Assembly: GCF_008806345.1 (NCBI RefSeq)
Contig: NZ_VZZJ01000015.1
Location: forward strand, 1 to 64,000
Direction: 5' to 3'
DNA length: 64,000 bases
From: Methylobacterium planeticum
GTDB lineage: Bacteria; Pseudomonadota; Alphaproteobacteria; Rhizobiales; Beijerinckiaceae
Part shown: positions 25,471 to 34,916 of the stretch, piece by piece
How the letters are laid out: every line of letters begins with the position of its first letter
Position numbering within the stretch: position 1 is the stretch's first letter
The notes under the pieces: generated by a model
What the model was told of the DNA's origin: nothing
Database searches by the model: none
What the model saw: the letters and a program-made list of their open reading frames with translations, nothing else
Made by a program: the position numbers and the translations under genes

Positions 25471-26697
25471 ATGCGCCGTGTCGTGATCACCGGGATGGGC
25501 ATCGTCTCATCCATCGGCAACAACACCCAGGAGGTCCTGGCCTCGCTGCGCGAGGCGAGGTCCGGCATCGTCCGCTCGGCCTCCTACGCCGAGCACGGCT
25601 TCCGCAGCCAGGTCGAGGGCGCGCCGACCCTCGATCCGGAGGGCGTGGTCGACCGGCGCGCCATGCGCTTCCACGGCGGCGGCACCGCCTGGAACCACGT
25701 GGCGATGGATCAGGCGATCCAGGATGCGGGCCTCGAGGCGGGGGACGTCTCCAACGACCGCACCGGCATCATCATGGGCTCGGGCGGCCCCTCGACCCGG
25801 GTCATCGTCGAATCCGCCGCCATCGCCCGCGAGAAGGGCCCCAAGCGCGTCGGCCCCTTCGCGGTGCCGAAGGCGATGTCCTCGACGGCCTCCGCCACCC
25901 TGGCGACCTGGTTCAAGATCAAGGGCGTCAACTACTCGATCTCCTCGGCCTGCGCGACCTCGAACCACTGCATCGGCAACGCCGCCGAGGTGATCCAGGG
26001 CGGGCGCCAGGACATCATCTTCGCGGGCGGCTGCGAGGACCTCGACTGGACGCTCTCGGTCCTGTTCGACGCCATGGGCGCCATGTCGTCGAAGTACAAC
26101 GACACCCCGTCCCGGGCCTCCCGCGCCTACGACGCCAACCGCGACGGCTTCGTCATCGCGGGGGGCGCCGGCGTGCTGGTGCTGGAGGAATTGGAGCATG
26201 CCCGGGCCCGCGGCGCCCGGATCTACGGCGAGATCGCCGGCTACGGCGCGACCTCGGACGGCCACGACATGGTGGCCCCCTCGGGGGAGGGCGCGGTGCG
26301 CTGCATGCGCCAGGCGATCGAGGGCCTGAAGGGCGCGCGCATCGACTACATCAACCCGCACGCCACCTCGACGCCGGTCGGCGACGACAAGGAGATCGAG
26401 GCGATCCGCGAGGTCTTCGGCCGGGGCGAGGCCTGCCCGCCGATCTCGGCCACGAAGTCGCTCACCGGCCACTCCCTCGGCGCCACCGGCGTGCAGGAGG
26501 CGATCTACGCGCTCCTGATGATGCAGAACGGCTTCCTCTGCGAGAGCGCCCATATCGACGAGCTCGACCCGGCCTTCACCGACATGCCGATCCTGCGCGA
26601 GCGCCGGGACAACGTGCCGCTCGGCCACGTCCTGTCGAATTCCTTCGGCTTCGGCGGCACCAACGCGACCCTGGTGCTGAAGCACATCGACGCCTGA
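25471..26697 (+). CDS. fabB: FabB, beta-ketoacyl-ACP synthase I
   Basis: 408 residues. The condensing-enzyme triad is visible: active-site Cys in SSACATSNHCIG (near residue 163), His in NPHATSTPVGD (about 298) and His in ATKSLTGHSLGATG (about 333). The C-terminal NSFGFGGTNATLVLK is standard. The CATSNHCIG context matches KAS I rather than KAS II. It elongates unsaturated acyl-ACP made by FabA. A GGAGAAG precedes the ATG. A hairpin terminator follows. Confidence 0.95.
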   Translation: MRRVVITGMGIVSSIGNNTQEVLASLREARSGIVRSASYAEHGFRSQVEGAPTLDPEGVVDRRAMRFHGGGTAWNHVAMDQAIQDAGLEAGDVSNDRTGIIMGSGGPSTRVIVESAAIAREKGPKRVGPFAVPKAMSSTASATLATWFKIKGVNYSISSACATSNHCIGNAAEVIQGGRQDIIFAGGCEDLDWTLSVLFDAMGAMSSKYNDTPSRASRAYDANRDGFVIAGGAGVLVLEELEHARARGARIYGEIAGYGATSDGHDMVAPSGEGAVRCMRQAIEGLKGARIDYINPHATSTPVGDDKEIEAIREVFGRGEACPPISATKSLTGHSLGATGVQEAIYALLMMQNGFLCESAHIDELDPAFTDMPILRERRDNVPLGHVLSNSFGFGGTNATLVLKHIDA

Positions 26698-26721
26698 GCC
26701 CGGACGAGACCTGAAGAAACG

Positions 26722-26756
26722 GTTTCGCCCGGCCCCGCCCCGGGGTCGGGCGGAAC
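26722..26756 (+). terminator. terminator after fabB
   Basis: 15-bp stem GTTTCGCCCGGCCCC / GGGGTCGGGCGGAAC with two G-U wobbles and a 5-base loop, 25 bp after the fabB stop. A TTTTT run lies about 19 bp further on (26775-26779). Confidence 0.7.
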
Positions 26757-26807
26757 CGAAATATCGAGACTGCGTTTTTCCGGTAACAGATTCGGGAAAT
26801 CGCGCAG

Positions 26808-26924
26808 ATGCTCTGGCTCGTCCTCGGGACCCTCGGCGGCCTCACCCTCGCGGGGATCGCCGGCATCTACGCGAAGCAGGTCCTGATCGACGACGCGAAG
26901 TCGGAGACCGAAGGGTACTTCTGA
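26808..26924 (+). CDS. 38-residue single-span membrane peptide
   Basis: ATG 26808 to TGA 26924. Residues 1-22 are a clear membrane helix (LVLGTLGGLTLAGIAGIYA). Residues 23-38 form a charged tail rich in Asp/Glu/Lys, so an N-out or N-tail anchor is likely. It lies between a terminator after fabB and another hairpin before fabI, so it is probably its own transcription unit. A weak GGGAAA lies upstream. No family is recognised. GC usage is lower at the 5' side (TTTTTCCGG...ATTCGGG), which may be its promoter region. Confidence 0.55.
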   Translation: MLWLVLGTLGGLTLAGIAGIYAKQVLIDDAKSETEGYF

Positions 26925-26988
26925 GGCGATTCCAAGCCCGGCCGCACCCCCAAGCCCGGCCGCGCCCTCAAGCCCCCGCCATAACCCC

Positions 26989-27012
26989 GAACCCTGCCTC
27001 CGGGCGGGGTTC
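26989..27012 (+). terminator. hairpin terminator after the small membrane peptide gene
   Basis: 10-bp stem GAACCCTGCC / GGCGGGGTTC (one G-U wobble) with a TCCG loop, followed by TTCGTT. It lies 64 bp after the small gene and 113 bp before fabI. Confidence 0.7.
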
Positions 27013-27125
27013 TTCGTTGGGGGCCCGGCCCGCATTGGACATGCGTGCAACCTCCGCGTTAAGGCTCAGCCCCCCAATCGACCCCGCCCTGGCGCGGGGT
27101 CGCGCAGCAATCGAGGCGGAGCCGC

Positions 27126-27956
27126 ATGACGGGACTGATGACGGGCAAGCGCGGCCTGATCATGGGGGTGGCCAACGATCACTCGATCGCCTGGGGCATC
27201 GCCAAGACCCTCCACGACCACGGCGCGCGGCTCGCCTTCACCTATCAGGGCGAGGCCCTGGGCCGGCGCGTCGGCCCCCTCGCGGCCCGGCTCGGCTCGG
27301 ACATCGTGCTGCCCTGCGACGTCGAGGATCTGGCCTCTGTGGACGCGGCCTTCGCGGGCCTCGACGAGCGCTTCGGCGGCGAGCTCGACTTCGTGGTCCA
27401 CGCCATCGGCTTCTCCGACAAGGCGCAGCTCAAGGGCCGCTACGTCGACGTGACCACCCGCGAGAACTTCTCCCGCACCCTGGCGATCTCGTGCTTCTCC
27501 TTCACGGAGATCGCGCAGCGCGCCGCCAGGCGCATGAAGGGCGGCGGCTCGCTCCTGACCCTGACCTATGGCGGCTCGACCCGGGTGATGCCGAACTACA
27601 ACGTCATGGGCGTCGCCAAGGCCGCCCTCGAGGCCTCGGTGCGCTATCTCGCGGCCGATCTCGGCCCCGACGGCATCCGGGTCAACGCCCTCTCGGCGGG
27701 CCCGATGCGGACGCTGGCGGGGGCCGGCATCGCGGATGCCCGCCTGATGTTCAACCACCAGAAGGCCCACGCGCCGCTGCGGCGCACCGTCAGCCTCGCG
27801 GAGGTCGGCGGCTCGGCCCTCTACCTCCTCTCCGACCTCTCGGGCGGGGTCACCGGAGAGGTCCACTTCGTCGATTCGGGCTACAACATCATCTCGATGC
27901 CCCGCCCCGACGTGCTCCAGGCGCAGGACGCGGCGGGCGTCGTCGGCGACGTCTGA
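27126..27956 (+). CDS. fabI: FabI, enoyl-ACP reductase
   Basis: 276-residue short-chain dehydrogenase of the FabI type. The cofactor-binding GVANDHSIAWGIAKTL and the HAIGFSDKAQLKG segment match. The catalytic pair Tyr-x6-Lys is in NYNVMGVAKAALEASVRY, and VNALSAGPMRTLAGAGI is diagnostic. It reduces trans-2-enoyl-ACP with NAD(P)H in the last step of fatty-acid elongation and is the target of triclosan-type inhibitors. It completes the fabA-fabB-fabI neighbourhood but is separated from fabB by two terminators. Confidence 0.95.
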   Translation: MTGLMTGKRGLIMGVANDHSIAWGIAKTLHDHGARLAFTYQGEALGRRVGPLAARLGSDIVLPCDVEDLASVDAAFAGLDERFGGELDFVVHAIGFSDKAQLKGRYVDVTTRENFSRTLAISCFSFTEIAQRAARRMKGGGSLLTLTYGGSTRVMPNYNVMGVAKAALEASVRYLAADLGPDGIRVNALSAGPMRTLAGAGIADARLMFNHQKAHAPLRRTVSLAEVGGSALYLLSDLSGGVTGEVHFVDSGYNIISMPRPDVLQAQDAAGVVGDV

Positions 27957-27968
27957 GGAGAGCCTTCG

Positions 27969-28020
27969 GGCGGGGGATCCCGGCGCGGGGGATCCCGGCG
28001 CGGGGGATCCCGGCGCGGGG
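27969..28020. repeat. 15-bp tandem repeat after fabI
   Basis: The unit CGCGGGGGATCCCGG is present three times (the first with one change at its left end), plus a partial CGCGGGG. It contains the palindrome GGGATCCC in each copy. It starts 13 bp after the fabI stop. Confidence 0.9.
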
Positions 28021-28119
28021 CGCGCGATGGGGCGGAGCGCGGGCCGGCCGGTCCGTGTGGCAGATTGTCGGGACGCATCGATCCGGCCCGCCGCGACGCT
28101 ATCTCGCGGGGATCCCCCC

Positions 28120-28151
28120 AGAGCCCCAGAGCCCCAGAGTCCCAGAGCCCC
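28120..28151. repeat. 8-bp tandem repeat immediately before the GH15 start
   Basis: AGAGCCCC, AGAGCCCC, AGAGTCCC, AGAGCCCC: four units ending at the base before the proposed TTG start at 28152. They occupy the whole position where a ribosome-binding site would be. Confidence 0.92.
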
Positions 28152-30038
28152 TTGTCCAAGCCCATCAGCGACTACGCCATCATCGGCGACACCCACTCGA
28201 CCGCCCTGGTCTCCCGCGATGGCTCGATCGACTGGCTGTGCTGGCCGCGGCACGATTCGCCGGCCCTGTTCCTGCGCCTCCTCGACGAGGCCCGGGGGGG
28301 CGCCTGCAGCCTCGACTGGGAGGGCCTGACCGGCACGGAGCGCCGCTACCTGCCGGGCACCAACGTGCTCGAGACGACCTTCACCACCCGCACCGGCCGC
28401 GCCCGCCTCAGCGACGCGATGCCGGTGAACCCGCCCGCCGCCGAGCCCGAGGAGGGACCGGACAGCGAGGGCGACAGCCGCCTGATCCGCCTCGTCACCT
28501 GCGAGGCCGGCACCGTGACGGGCCGGTTCCGGACGCGCCCGACCTTCGATTACGCGCGGCGCCCCTGCACGCCGGTGCTGCAGGCCGGCACGGTGCTGTT
28601 CGAGGCCGGCGACCAGCGCCTGCGGGTCTGCGCCTCGCACCCGCCCCGGATCGAGGGCGACGCCGCCGAGACGGCCTTCACCCTGCGGCGGGGCGAGACC
28701 GCCTACCTGATCCTCACCCACGGGGAGGACGGGCGATCGGCCGGGATCGAGGATTTCGCCGCCGGGCAGGACTGCCTCGCGCGCACGGTGGCCTATTGGG
28801 AGCGCTGGAGCGCCCGCTGCACCTATGACGGCCCCTACCGCGAGGCGGTGCTGCGCTCGGCCCTCTGCCTCAAGCTCCTCACCTACGCGCCGAGCGGCGC
28901 GATCGTGGCCGCCGCGACCGCGGGCCTGCCCGAGGCGGTGCCGGGCAACCGCAACTACGATTACCGCTTCACCTGGATGCGCGACGCGAGCTTCACGGTG
29001 ACGGCCTTCGTGATGCTCGGCTACGTGCGCGAGGCCTCCGAGTTCCTGCGTTTCCTGCGCGAGGCGGATGGCAGCTTCGGCCGCGACACGCGCCTGCTCT
29101 ACGGCATCGCCGGCGACATGCTCCCCGAGGAGGCGCTGACCCACCTGGCGGGGTGGCGCGGCACCGGGCCGGTGCTGATCGGCAACGCCGCCGCGGACCA
29201 GGACCAGCACGACATCTACGGCGAGCTGATGCGGGCCCTGTGCGGCTTCCTCGAGGCGGTGGATTACGACCCGCCCGAGAAGGTCAACGACCGCCTGCCC
29301 GAGGTCCTGGAGAACCTCACCGCCCGGGCCCTCGCCTGCCGCGACGTGCCGGACCAGGGCATCTGGGAGCTGCGCACCGAGCCGCGCCACCAGGTCCACA
29401 CCAAGGCGATGATCTGGGTCGCCCTCGACAACGCCGTGCGCATCGCCCGCAAGATCGAGGGCGTGCCCCCGGGGCGGATCGCCGAGTGGGAGACGGCCGC
29501 CGCCGAGATCCGCGCCGACTACCTCGCCCGCGCCTGGAACCCCGGGAAGCAGGCCTATGTGGGCAGCTACGAGAGCGACGACCTCGACGCGGCGGTGATG
29601 CGGGTGGCGCTGTTCGGGGCGATCGACCCGCGCGATCCCCGCATGCTCTCGACCGTGCGCGCCATCGAGCGGGAGCTCGGCGCGGGCGACCTGATTCACC
29701 GCTACCGGATGCCGGACGGGCTCGAGGGCCGGGAGGGCACCTTCACGGCCTGCGCCTTCTGGCGGGTCGGCTGCCTCGCGCTCGCGGGCCATACCGGCGA
29801 GGCGACGGCGATCTTCGAGCGCCTGCTCGCGCGGGGCAACGATGTCGGGCTCTTCGCCGAGGAGATCGACCCGTCCACGGGCGAGCAGCTCGGCAACACG
29901 CCCCAGGGCTTCACCCACATGGCGCTGATCAACGCGGCGATCCGCCTGAAGGGCTGCCTCGCCGCGTTCGGCCTCGTCGGGGCGGAGGAGGCCGGGGCCC
30001 GCGACGCGGGGGCCGGGGCGGCGCAGGCCGCCGAGTGA
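28152..30038 (+). CDS. glycoside hydrolase family 15 protein (glucoamylase/trehalase-like)
   Basis: 628 residues. The N-terminal trehalase-like domain (DYAIIGDTHSTALVSRDGSIDWLC, about 5-28) precedes an (alpha/alpha)6 GH15 barrel: NYDYRFTWMRDASFTVTAFV near 273-292, and the catalytic-glutamate region FAEEIDPSTGEQLGNTPQGF near 568-587. Family members hydrolyse alpha-glucans or trehalose in the cytosol. There is no signal peptide. No ATG fits; homologues start at the position of TTG 28152. Another in-frame TTG at 28065 would add 29 residues of low-complexity sequence. The usual ribosome-binding position is filled by a tandem repeat, so the start is uncertain. Confidence 0.85.
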   Translation: MSKPISDYAIIGDTHSTALVSRDGSIDWLCWPRHDSPALFLRLLDEARGGACSLDWEGLTGTERRYLPGTNVLETTFTTRTGRARLSDAMPVNPPAAEPEEGPDSEGDSRLIRLVTCEAGTVTGRFRTRPTFDYARRPCTPVLQAGTVLFEAGDQRLRVCASHPPRIEGDAAETAFTLRRGETAYLILTHGEDGRSAGIEDFAAGQDCLARTVAYWERWSARCTYDGPYREAVLRSALCLKLLTYAPSGAIVAAATAGLPEAVPGNRNYDYRFTWMRDASFTVTAFVMLGYVREASEFLRFLREADGSFGRDTRLLYGIAGDMLPEEALTHLAGWRGTGPVLIGNAAADQDQHDIYGELMRALCGFLEAVDYDPPEKVNDRLPEVLENLTARALACRDVPDQGIWELRTEPRHQVHTKAMIWVALDNAVRIARKIEGVPPGRIAEWETAAAEIRADYLARAWNPGKQAYVGSYESDDLDAAVMRVALFGAIDPRDPRMLSTVRAIERELGAGDLIHRYRMPDGLEGREGTFTACAFWRVGCLALAGHTGEATAIFERLLARGNDVGLFAEEIDPSTGEQLGNTPQGFTHMALINAAIRLKGCLAAFGLVGAEEAGARDAGAGAAQAAE

Positions 30039-30043
30039 GGCGC

Positions 30044-30083
30044 CCCGCCGGTCGGGCCGCCCGCCGGTCAGACCGCCCGCCGG

Positions 30084-30091
<8 letters not shown>
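30044..30091. repeat. 16-bp tandem repeat, three units, overlapping a stop codon
   Basis: CCCGCCGGTCGGGCCG (30044-30059), CCCGCCGGTCAGACCG (30060-30075), CCCGCCGGTCAGGCCG (30076-30091). It lies between the convergent GH15 and HD-GYP genes. The TCA at 30084-30086 in the third unit is the HD-GYP stop codon on the minus strand. Confidence 0.92.
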
Positions 30092-31235
<1,144 letters not shown>

Positions 31236-31424
31236 GCGATCCAACTTTTTGCTTCAGGGTGAACTATGCGGCTCAGGCGTTAAGCGAGCTTGAAATGCCG
31301 CAAGTCCGGCCGGGCTCGGATTCGCGCCGTGCGGAGCGAAATTTGCGGAGTTTGCGCCGGAGCTGAGCGATATTGGCCAGACCGCGCCCGGCCGGCACGT
31401 CGGCTCCCGGCGAATCATCCGGGC

Positions 31425-31907
31425 TCAGATGTCGAATTGCGGCGGCAGCGGCTCGGGCCGGACCGCCTGCAGGCCCTCGGCCCGGCGGCACAGGTCCTCG
31501 ACGCTGACGGCGTCGAGGGTGGCGAGGAAGGCCGCGTGGGCCGCCTGGATCGTCGGCTCCACGAGGGCGGCGATCAGGGCCGAGGGCGCGCCCTCGCCGG
31601 CCTCCTCGCCGCCGGCCGCCGCGCGGGCGATGTCCCCGAGGCTGATGCGGCGGCGCTCGCGGGCGAGCTCGTAGCCGCCGCGCGGGCCGCGCACGCCCTT
31701 CAGCAGCCCGTGGCGGACGAGGGCCTGCAGCACCGTCTCGAGATGGCGCGGCGGCAGGCCGTGGCGGGCGGCGAGCATCCGGGCGTTCACGGGCTGCGGC
31801 CGGGCGTGGAGCGCGATGTCCACCACCGCCGCCGCCGCGAGGCGCAGCCGCCCGGCCGGGAGGGGGATCGCCGGCGCGGGCGGCGGGGACGCGGGATCGG
31901 GGCGCAT
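31425..31907 (-). CDS. Rrf2-family transcriptional regulator
   Basis: 160 residues from ATG 31907. The winged-helix part (about 18-90) has LAAAAVVDIALHARPQPVNARMLAARHGLPPRHLETVLQALVRHGLLKGVRGPRGGYEL, the Rrf2 signature. Unlike IscR or NsrR it lacks the three-cysteine cluster motif; only one cysteine is seen (VEDLCRRAEGL, near 136), so an iron-sulfur cluster is unlikely or atypical. The target is unknown. The 190-bp interval up to the HD-GYP gene holds nothing recognisable. Confidence 0.85.
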   Translation of the reverse strand: MRPDPASPPPAPAIPLPAGRLRLAAAAVVDIALHARPQPVNARMLAARHGLPPRHLETVLQALVRHGLLKGVRGPRGGYELARERRRISLGDIARAAAGGEEAGEGAPSALIAALVEPTIQAAHAAFLATLDAVSVEDLCRRAEGLQAVRPEPLPPQFDI

Positions 31908-31961
31908 GGGCGCGATGCTACGCTGTTCGGACGCGGAATGCGCGCCGGCCCGCATCCGCCC

Positions 31962-32459
31962 TCACCGGCGCCCGCTCGACCCGAAGCCGCCGCTGCCGCG
32001 CCGGCGATCCCCCTCCCGGCCGGGCCGCGGCTCCGCGTCCGCGACGATGCGCAGGCGCGGCCGGGTCACCCGGGTGAAGACGAGCTGGGCGATGCGGTCC
32101 CCGGGGGCGATGGCGATGGCGGGGCCGGGGGCCGGGTTGCGGTTCCAGGCCGAGACCAGGAGCGGGCCCTCGTAATCGGCATCGATCACGCCGGTGCCGT
32201 TGCCGAGCACCAGCCCCTCCCGGTGGCCGAGGCCGGAGCGGGGGAAGACGAGGCCGCACCAGGCCGGATCGCCGATCATCACGGCGATCCCGGCGGGGAT
32301 CAGGGCGGGGGGGCCCTGCGGCGCCAGCTCCAGCGGCGCGTCGAGGCAGGCGTGCAGGTCGAGCCCGGCGGCGGCGTCCGAGCCCCAGCGCGGGAAGCCC
32401 CAGCCCGGGAGCCGGCCGTCGAGGAGGCGGATCGCAACGTCGAGGGGCGGCTCGCTCAC
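31962..32459 (-). CDS. dut: dUTP diphosphatase
   Basis: 165 residues from GTG 32459, overlapping the upstream lyase gene by 4 bp (GTGA). All five trimeric dUTPase motifs are visible: AAAGLDLHACLD, PRSGLGHREG, GTGVIDADYEGPLLV, RIAQLVF and, at the C-terminus, RGSGGFGSSGR (RGxGGFGS.G). It hydrolyses dUTP to dUMP and pyrophosphate, keeping uracil out of DNA. The coupling to a CitE-like lyase gene is unusual functionally and may only reflect gene packing. Confidence 0.93.
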   Translation of the reverse strand: MSEPPLDVAIRLLDGRLPGWGFPRWGSDAAAGLDLHACLDAPLELAPQGPPALIPAGIAVMIGDPAWCGLVFPRSGLGHREGLVLGNGTGVIDADYEGPLLVSAWNRNPAPGPAIAIAPGDRIAQLVFTRVTRPRLRIVADAEPRPGREGDRRRGSGGFGSSGRR

Positions 32460-33343
32460 GGGTGGCGCGCGGCGATGGCGTCCGCCATGCCGAGGAGGCG
32501 GCGCGCCTCCTCGGCATGCAGCCGCTCGACCATGCGGCCCCGGAAGCCGATCGCGCCGCGCCCCTGGTTCTCCGGCGCCGCGAAGGCGGCCAGGAGGTCG
32601 CGGGCCTCCGCGACCTCCGCCTCGGTCGGGCCGAACGCCGCGTTCGCCGCCTCGATCTGGCTCGGATGGACCAGCATCTTGCCGTCGAAGCCGCAATCGC
32701 GCCCCTGCTCGCACTCGGCCCGGAAGCCCTCGGCGTCGTGGAAGGCGTTGTAGATGCCGTCGATGATGTCGATCTCGTATGCGCGGGCGGCGGCGACCGC
32801 GCTCATCAGCCAGGGCATCAAGGCCGGGCGGCCCGGCACGCCGAGGCGCACGCGGCTCGCCTTGGCGAGGTCGTTCGGCCCGAGGACGAGGCCGGCGAGG
32901 CGGGTGTCGACGTCCCGCGCCGCGCTCGCGATCGCGCCGATTTCCAGGATGGCGAGGGGGCTCTCGATCATCGCCCAGACGCGGGTGCGGGCCGGGGCGC
33001 CGAGCCGGCGCAGGCGCGAGCCCACCGCCACCAGGGCATCCGGCCCGTTGACCTTCGGCACCAGGATCGCGTCGGGCCCGGCCGGCGCGATGGCGGCGAG
33101 GTCCGCCTCGCCCCAGGGGGTGTCGAGGGGGTTGACCCGCACCACGACCTCGCGCCGCCCGAAGACGCCGCCGCGCACGGCGGCGACGACGCCCGCGCGG
33201 GCCGTCTCCTTGGCCTCGGGCGCCACCGCGTCCTCGAGGTCGATCATCACGACGTCGGTGGGCAGGCCCTGGGCCTTCTCGAGCGCGCGCGGGTTCGAGC
33301 CCGGCATCGAGAGGACGCTGCGACGGGGACGAATCTCGGTCAT
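32456..33343 (-). CDS. HpcH/HpaI-CitE-family CoA ester lyase
   Basis: 295 residues. RSVLSMPGSNPRALEKAQGLPTDVVMIDLEDAVAP is the CitE/malyl-CoA lyase N-terminal signature with the metal-binding LEDAV. VWAMIESPLAILEIGAIA (conserved Glu), LGPNDLAK and GFDGKMLVHPSQIEAANAAF follow. Candidates are malyl-CoA or citramalyl-CoA lyase or malyl-CoA thioesterase; sequence alone does not decide. Methylobacterium uses malyl-CoA lyase in the serine cycle, but serine-cycle genes are not adjacent here. GGAGGGG precedes the ATG at 33343. Confidence 0.85.
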   Translation of the reverse strand: MTEIRPRRSVLSMPGSNPRALEKAQGLPTDVVMIDLEDAVAPEAKETARAGVVAAVRGGVFGRREVVVRVNPLDTPWGEADLAAIAPAGPDAILVPKVNGPDALVAVGSRLRRLGAPARTRVWAMIESPLAILEIGAIASAARDVDTRLAGLVLGPNDLAKASRVRLGVPGRPALMPWLMSAVAAARAYEIDIIDGIYNAFHDAEGFRAECEQGRDCGFDGKMLVHPSQIEAANAAFGPTEAEVAEARDLLAAFAAPENQGRGAIGFRGRMVERLHAEEARRLLGMADAIAARHP

Positions 33344-33484
33344 GTGGGAAGACCCCTCCTCGTGCCCGGCTGCCCGGGCGCCCGCACGTCCCGGATGCCG
33401 GAAGATCCGGCGAGCCGCTCTGTCCGGGCGCCGCATTTGCGGGCGACGCAGACGCCGATACCGTCCCGGCTACCCCGAGACAAG

Positions 33485-33540
33485 GATCGAGACTCGGATC
33501 GAGACTCGGATCACGACTCGGATCACGACTCGGATCGGGG
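33485..33540. repeat. 12-bp tandem repeat before the DUF429 gene
   Basis: Two units of GATCGAGACTCG (33485-33508), two of GATCACGACTCG (33509-33532), then a partial GATCGGGG. It ends 15 bp before the DUF429 start; the GGGGGAG ribosome site at 33544-33550 lies just after it. Confidence 0.92.
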
Positions 33541-33555
33541 ATCGGGGGAGACGGG

Positions 33556-34293
33556 ATGGCGCGCTGGATCGCCGGGCTCGACGGGTGCCGGGGCGCCTGG
33601 GCCGGGGCCCTCCTCGACCTCGACGATCCGGGCCGCTTCCGCACCGGCCTGTTCGCCAGCGTGGCGGCATGCCTGGACGGGCCCGAGGCGCCGCTCAGTG
33701 TCGGCATCGACGTGCCGATCGGCCTGCCGGACCGGGTGATCGGGGGCGGGCGCGGCGCCGACCGGGCGGCCCGGGCGGTCCTGGGGGCGTCCGGCCGCGC
33801 CAGCGTCTTCCCGGTGCCCCCGCGCGCGGCGGTCTATGCCGAGACCTACGAGGCCGCCAAGGGATTGTCGCGGGCCCACAGCGATCCGCCCTTCGCGCCC
33901 TCGATCCAGTGCTGGAACATCCTGGCCTCCGTGCGGGCGGTCGACGGGCTGCTGCGCGGCCGGCCCGAGCTCCGGTCGCGCCTGCACGAGGTCCATCCCG
34001 AGATCGCCTTCCGGTGCCTCAACGCCGGCGCGGCCCTCCCCCGCAAGAAGGGGCCGGAGCGCGCGCAGGGCCTCGCCGCGCGCGGGCGGCTCCTGCGCGC
34101 CGCCGGGCTCCCGGAGGCCCTGGTCCTGGCCCGCCCCCGGGGCGCGGGGGCCGACGACCACCTCGACGCGCTCGCGGGCCTCGTCGTCGCCCGCGACATC
34201 CTGCTCGGCCGGGCCGTCCCCCTGCCCGACCCGCCGGAGCGGGACGCCCACGGCCTGCCGGTGGTGATCTGGGCACCGGCCGCCCGCGCGTGA
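33556..34293 (+). CDS. DUF429-family predicted RNase H-fold protein
   Basis: 245 residues. It begins WIAGLDGCRGAWAGALLD with the RNase H-like first strand and its acidic residue. VGIDVPIGLP (second Asp) and HEVHPEIAFRCLN are the DUF429 hallmark motifs, and GADDHLDALAGLVVARDI gives the C-terminal acidic residues. Members are predicted nucleases; no biochemical role is established. It starts at ATG 33556 with GGGGGAG upstream and lies 37 bp from the NUDIX gene on the same strand. Confidence 0.85.
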   Translation: MARWIAGLDGCRGAWAGALLDLDDPGRFRTGLFASVAACLDGPEAPLSVGIDVPIGLPDRVIGGGRGADRAARAVLGASGRASVFPVPPRAAVYAETYEAAKGLSRAHSDPPFAPSIQCWNILASVRAVDGLLRGRPELRSRLHEVHPEIAFRCLNAGAALPRKKGPERAQGLAARGRLLRAAGLPEALVLARPRGAGADDHLDALAGLVVARDILLGRAVPLPDPPERDAHGLPVVIWAPAARA

Positions 34294-34329
34294 TAGGTCT
34301 GCCGCGTCAGCGACCCGAGCGGAGACGAC

Positions 34330-34845
34330 ATGGCCCCCAGCGAACTTCCCGTCCGCCACATCGCCCGCGCCCTGGTCTTCGATCCGGCCGACCGGCTCCT
34401 GCTCATCGCCTACGAGTCGGTGCGCCCGATCGATCCGGACAAGCCCGGCGACCGGACCTTCTGGTTCATGCCCGGCGGCGGGCTGGAGGCCGGGGAGAGC
34501 CATGTCGAGGGCTGCCGGCGCGAGCTGTCGGAGGAGATCGGCGTGGACGGGGCCGAGATTGGCCCCGAGGTCGCGACCTGCGACGGGCCCTTCCACCTGT
34601 TCACGACCGCGCGGGACGCGCGGGAGCGCTACTTCCTGGTGCGGCTGCCCGACGACCGCATCGACACGAGCCGCCTTGCCGAGACCGAGGACAACCCGGT
34701 GCTGGGCACCCGCTGGTGGACCCTCGCCGAGCTGGCGGAGAGCCGGGAGCGCATCGAGCCGGCGGGCCTCGCCGGGCTCGCGGCGCGCCTCGTCGCCGGG
34801 GATATCCCGCCGGCGCCGGTCACGTTGTCGTGGCGCGACGCTTGA
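34330..34845 (+). CDS. NUDIX hydrolase
   Basis: 171 residues. The Nudix box is GGGLEAGESHVEGCRRELSEE followed by IGV (about 42-66), complete for G-x5-E-x7-RE-x2-EE-x-G. The family cleaves nucleoside diphosphate derivatives. The substrate is unknown. GCGGAGACGAC precedes the ATG. It may be co-transcribed with the DUF429 gene. Confidence 0.88.
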   Translation: MAPSELPVRHIARALVFDPADRLLLIAYESVRPIDPDKPGDRTFWFMPGGGLEAGESHVEGCRRELSEEIGVDGAEIGPEVATCDGPFHLFTTARDARERYFLVRLPDDRIDTSRLAETEDNPVLGTRWWTLAELAESRERIEPAGLAGLAARLVAGDIPPAPVTLSWRDA

Positions 34846-34916
34846 GTCGGGCACCGCTCCGGGACATGGGAGTTGGCGACGTTGACCCGTGACCCGGCCG
34901 CCGGAGGTGAACCGAC

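Noticed and set aside
26808..26924. Treating the small ORF as part of the fabB 3' region only
   Set aside because: A hairpin terminator separates it from fabB and it has a complete membrane-peptide frame, so I kept it as a possible gene with moderate confidence.
27066..29918. A 950-codon minus-strand open frame antisense to fabI and the GH15 gene
   Set aside because: Composition is Arg/Gly/Ala/His-rich with no family motifs, while the plus-strand frames carry complete enzyme signatures.
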